This document shows, piece by piece, positions 4,876 through 5,067 of a stretch of 5,067 nt of DNA (the first letter of the stretch is position 1; every line of letters starts with the position of its first letter). The stretch comes from Cyanobacteria bacterium UBA8803. Lineage in GTDB: Bacteria > Cyanobacteriota > Cyanobacteriia > Cyanobacteriales > Coleofasciculaceae. The stretch is taken from assembly GCA_003505715.1 (NCBI GenBank), contig DNXU01000542.1, positions 9,464 through 14,530 on the forward strand, given 5' to 3'. The notes below the pieces were generated by a model. The model made no database searches. It was not told the origin of the DNA and was given only the letters and a program-made list of their open reading frames with translations. Made by a program: the position numbers and the translations under genes.

Positions 4876-5067
4876 AAGAGAAGCCCAAAGTTTACCCGAC
4901 TAAGTACAAGAGTGTACTACGTTTTAAAAGCCATCACACCTACGGATACGAAGCCAGTCTGTAGCCCTGTGGCTAACGATTAAACAGGCGTATCGGGTTG
5001 AAGCCAGTGTCGTTAACGCAACAAACTTTTAAAACATTGTCAAGGCTAGTGCGATTCGTTGTAACGT
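4866..5067 (+). ncRNA. Putative HEARO / omega RNA upstream of an IscB gene (partial)
   Basis: About 200 nt with no credible reading frame but dense complementarity. P1: GGGCTTTT (4868-4875) with AGAAGCCC (4879-4886). P2: AGTACA with TGTACT (4903-4918) around AGAG. A 10-bp closing stem: GTTTTAAAAG (4921-4930) with CTTTTAAAAC (5026-5035). Inside it, GATACG (4945-4950) pairs with CGTATC (4989-4994), and TAGCC (4962-4966) with GGCTA (4971-4975). The apical CCTGT (4966-4970) can pair with ACAGG (4984-4988) as a pseudoknot. GAAGCCAGT occurs twice (4950, 5000). This architecture, and my recollection of sequences ahead of cyanobacterial IscB (RRXRR/HNH) genes, suggests the HEARO RNA that guides IscB. 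The right end and any guided-nuclease gene are outside the window, so the family call is an inference. The 5' limit is uncertain because the guide segment would come from flanking DNA. Confidence 0.5.
4866..5067 (+). mobile_element. Possible left part of an IscB (IS200/IS605-like) element
   Basis: If the structured RNA is an omega RNA, it marks the left end of an IscB element of the IS200/IS605 superfamily inserted just behind the ATPase gene. HIP1 sites are absent after 4122 although they recur every few hundred bases to the left; this fits foreign DNA but the stretch is short. No transposase, target duplication or right end can be seen. The left boundary could also be near 4831 if the terminator-like hairpin belongs to the element. 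Confidence 0.35.

Noticed and set aside
4921..5035. Cobalamin riboswitch, suggested by GAAGCCAG
   Set aside because: The other conserved boxes of that riboswitch are not found, and the surrounding helices do not fit it.
4866..5067. Group II intron 5' end or tmRNA
   Set aside because: No GTGYG-type intron start, no domain V-like hairpin, and no tRNA-like ends or tag frame are visible.

Overview
The window looks like chromosomal DNA of a cyanobacterium, probably filamentous. Seven copies of the HIP1 octamer GCGATCGC (starts at 219, 1931, 2192, 2330, 2365, 3410 and 4115), tandem heptanucleotide repeats of the cyanobacterial STRR type, a thylakoid photosystem I accumulation factor and an S-layer-homology (SLH) protein all point this way.

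Layout: positions 1-46 are a heptamer array abutting the stop of a conserved hypothetical gene (47-655, minus). That gene lies 14 nt downstream of the photosystem I accumulation factor gene (670-1236, minus), so the two probably form an operon. Positions 1237-1575 hold no convincing gene, only a weak promoter candidate, a 37-codon open frame, a short direct repeat and the start of a second heptamer array. A large minus-strand gene (1576-3660) encodes a right-handed beta-helix of DUF1565 type followed by two cassettes of three SLH domains. Divergent from it, on the plus strand, is an ABC transporter ATPase of the GldA-like class (3796-4830). The space between these two divergent starts is almost pure heptamer repeat, whose strand composition flips at a TTGGCCAA palindrome. 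A strong terminator-like hairpin follows the ATPase gene. The last 200 nt are non-coding but highly structured, and resemble the RNA that precedes IscB genes (HEARO / omega RNA). If so, the IscB reading frame begins just past the right edge.

The most unusual aspect is how far the heptamer arrays have entered the gene borders. They supply the start-codon context of both divergent genes, the stop codon of the SLH gene and part of the C-terminal tail of the ATPase. In the four non-coding arrays the sense strand is CAAC-rich before starts and GTTG-rich after stops. An 18-nt core occurs twice directly (5-22, 1538-1555) and once inverted (3670-3687), so the SLH gene is flanked by inverted repeats.

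Functionally the genes are not one obvious pathway: a probable photosynthesis-related operon, an envelope or surface protein, an exporter ATPase without its permease in view, and the probable left part of a mobile RNA-guided nuclease element.
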